Source of the DNA: Gloeocapsa sp. DLM2.Bin57
Lineage (GTDB): Bacteria > Cyanobacteriota > Cyanobacteriia > Cyanobacteriales > Gloeocapsaceae
Direction of reading: 5' to 3'
Assembly: GCA_007693955.1 (NCBI GenBank)
Contig: RECR01000059.1
Location: forward strand, 1-64,000
DNA length: 64,000 nucleotides
Part shown: positions 63,184 to 64,000 of the stretch, one piece after another
How the letters are laid out: every line of letters starts with the position of its first letter
Numbering within the stretch: position 1 is the first letter of the stretch
Made by a program: the position numbers and the translations under genes
Notes under the pieces: generated by a model
Seen by the model: the letters and a program-made list of their open reading frames with translations, nothing else
Told to the model about the DNA's origin: nothing
Database searches by the model: none

Positions 63184-64000
63184 TCAACCTGTATTACGCA
63201 TACCAGCGGCGATCCCATTGATAGTCAATAGTGCACCTCTGAGTAATTCGTCTTTGGAATAACGGAAGTGAACTAAACTCGATTGTTCCTGATTGGTATA
63301 TTGACGTAACCGTTTTAACAGAGATACTTGGAGGAAACCTAGGGGAACAATCGTACCATTACGTAGTTTAACAGAACGCTGCAAGTCTAAATCTCCATCG
63401 AGTAAGCGATTATGTCCTGTTATTTGCAAGACGATCGCGCAACTGCGATAATATTCTTCAGCAATTTGGGCAAAAACCCGCTGAAAGCGTGGTTGATCTT
63501 CAGGAGTAGATAACTCTGAGACAAAATGAGCAGCCATGGCTAAATCTACCTTAGATAAAGTCATCTCCACCTTAGAGATTACCATCTGGAAAAATGGCCA
63601 TTTTAGGTAAAAGTAGCGCAATAACTTGAGATTTTCTTCGGGTTCTTCTTGGATAAACTCGGTTAAAGCTGTTCCTACTCCATACCAAGCGGGTAAGAGA
63701 AAACGACTTTGTGTCCAACTAAACACCCAGGGAATTGCTCTGAGACTACTTAAATCTTTTTTCCCTGATTGTTGACGTCGCGCGGGACGTGAACTTATCT
63801 GTAACTGACTGATTTCTTGAATTGGTGTTACTGTCAGGAAGAAATCGATAAAGTCGGGATCTTCATAGATGAGTTTGCGATAAGCAACCCGAGAGGAGTT
63901 AGCTAACTCTTCCATAATCTCGTTCCAGGGTTTAATATCGTCAAATCCACAACCGAGTAAACTAGCTTGAATCACCGCGCTAGCTACGGTTTCTAGGTTA
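63184..64000 (-). CDS. ppc: Phosphoenolpyruvate carboxylase, C-terminal part (cut by window)
   Basis: It makes oxaloacetate from PEP and bicarbonate (anaplerotic). Only the last roughly 270 residues are in view, and the frame stays open to the window edge, so the true start lies beyond 64000. Diagnostic are GSRPARR-type motif SSRPARRQ (about 82-89), [15 protein letters not shown] and the end AAGMRNTG, the conserved PEPC C-terminus. Single convergent neighbour. Confidence 0.95.
   Translation of the reverse strand, partial: NLETVASAVIQASLLGCGFDDIKPWNEIMEELANSSRVAYRKLIYEDPDFIDFFLTVTPIQEISQLQISSRPARRQQSGKKDLSSLRAIPWVFSWTQSRFLLPAWYGVGTALTEFIQEEPEENLKLLRYFYLKWPFFQMVISKVEMTLSKVDLAMAAHFVSELSTPEDQPRFQRVFAQIAEEYYRSCAIVLQITGHNRLLDGDLDLQRSVKLRNGTIVPLGFLQVSLLKRLRQYTNQEQSSLVHFRYSKDELLRGALLTINGIAAGMRNTG

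Overview
The window comes from a low-GC cyanobacterium. It carries phytoene-pathway zeta-carotene desaturase, a ferrochelatase with a C-terminal Hlip (chlorophyll-binding) anchor, the aa3-type cta oxidase cluster, a Psb34/ssl1498-family protein, an Rre1/Ycf29-like response regulator, a LabA-like NYN protein and many DUF families restricted to cyanobacteria. The palindrome GCGATCGC (HIP1) recurs throughout, and heptamer tandem repeats sit between genes. Gene order is mosaic, with short operons and many strand switches, as in unicellular or colonial cyanobacteria. I do not name a species.

Layout. 1-300: end of an IS605-type element, a decayed tRNA-Pro fragment and an intact tRNA-Pro. 0.3-14.7 kb: housekeeping genes (acetyltransferase, hydrolases, proB, YqeG phosphatase, methyltransferase, hemH, maf, acyltransferase, metG, NYN protein), plus a STAS/sugar-transferase fusion that overlaps an anti-sigma-type kinase gene. 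14.7-20.1 kb: cytochrome oxidase, with ctaC-D-E on the minus strand and divergent ctaA-ctaB on the plus strand (heme A supply). 20.1-20.6 kb: repeats and a small RNA gene with a consensus promoter. 20.6-32.8 kb: an ABC-F protein, small DUF proteins, DUF445, dnaK, a PLP lyase, two tandem acyl desaturases, a LysR regulator and a glycosyltransferase. 32.8-35.1 kb: decayed DNA (TamB remnant, TnpB remnant) next to a lone HsdR-N nuclease whose stop codon lies in the IS end. 35.2-41.4 kb: zds plus its usual SRPBCC neighbour, a coiled-coil membrane protein, and an overlapping operon of SucC-like, SucD-like and M41-like genes.

41.4-51.6 kb looks like an inserted block. A 54-bp segment from the 3' end of the M41-like gene is repeated (49/54 identical) at 51.6 kb with what may be the original gene end. 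Between the copies lie envelope and stress genes (glycine-zipper protein, BON lipoprotein, three CsbD/CsbD-leader proteins, lmo0937-type peptide), a Ca2+-type P-ATPase, the Psb34-like protein, a NACHT NTPase, decayed xisH/xisI and a pilin-like secreted protein. 51.7-64 kb: macrodomain hydrolase, NatB-like binding protein, Roc-COR GTPase, a DUF3153-CPBP-DUF1824 operon, glycosyltransferase, a second chelatase-like protein ending in six histidines, orphan BrnA antitoxin, a TerD-like protein, aldo/keto reductase and the 3' part of ppc.

The best leads are: the small RNA at 20.4 kb, whose 5' end is the exact complement of the Yfr1 core motif; the repeat-flanked 10-kb block; the STAS-sugar transferase/kinase pair; and a series of eroded mobile and toxin-antitoxin genes (TnpB, BrnT, XisH/I, antitoxin, TamB). 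I saw no CRISPR array, rRNA or prophage. Family names were recognised by eye and no searches were run.
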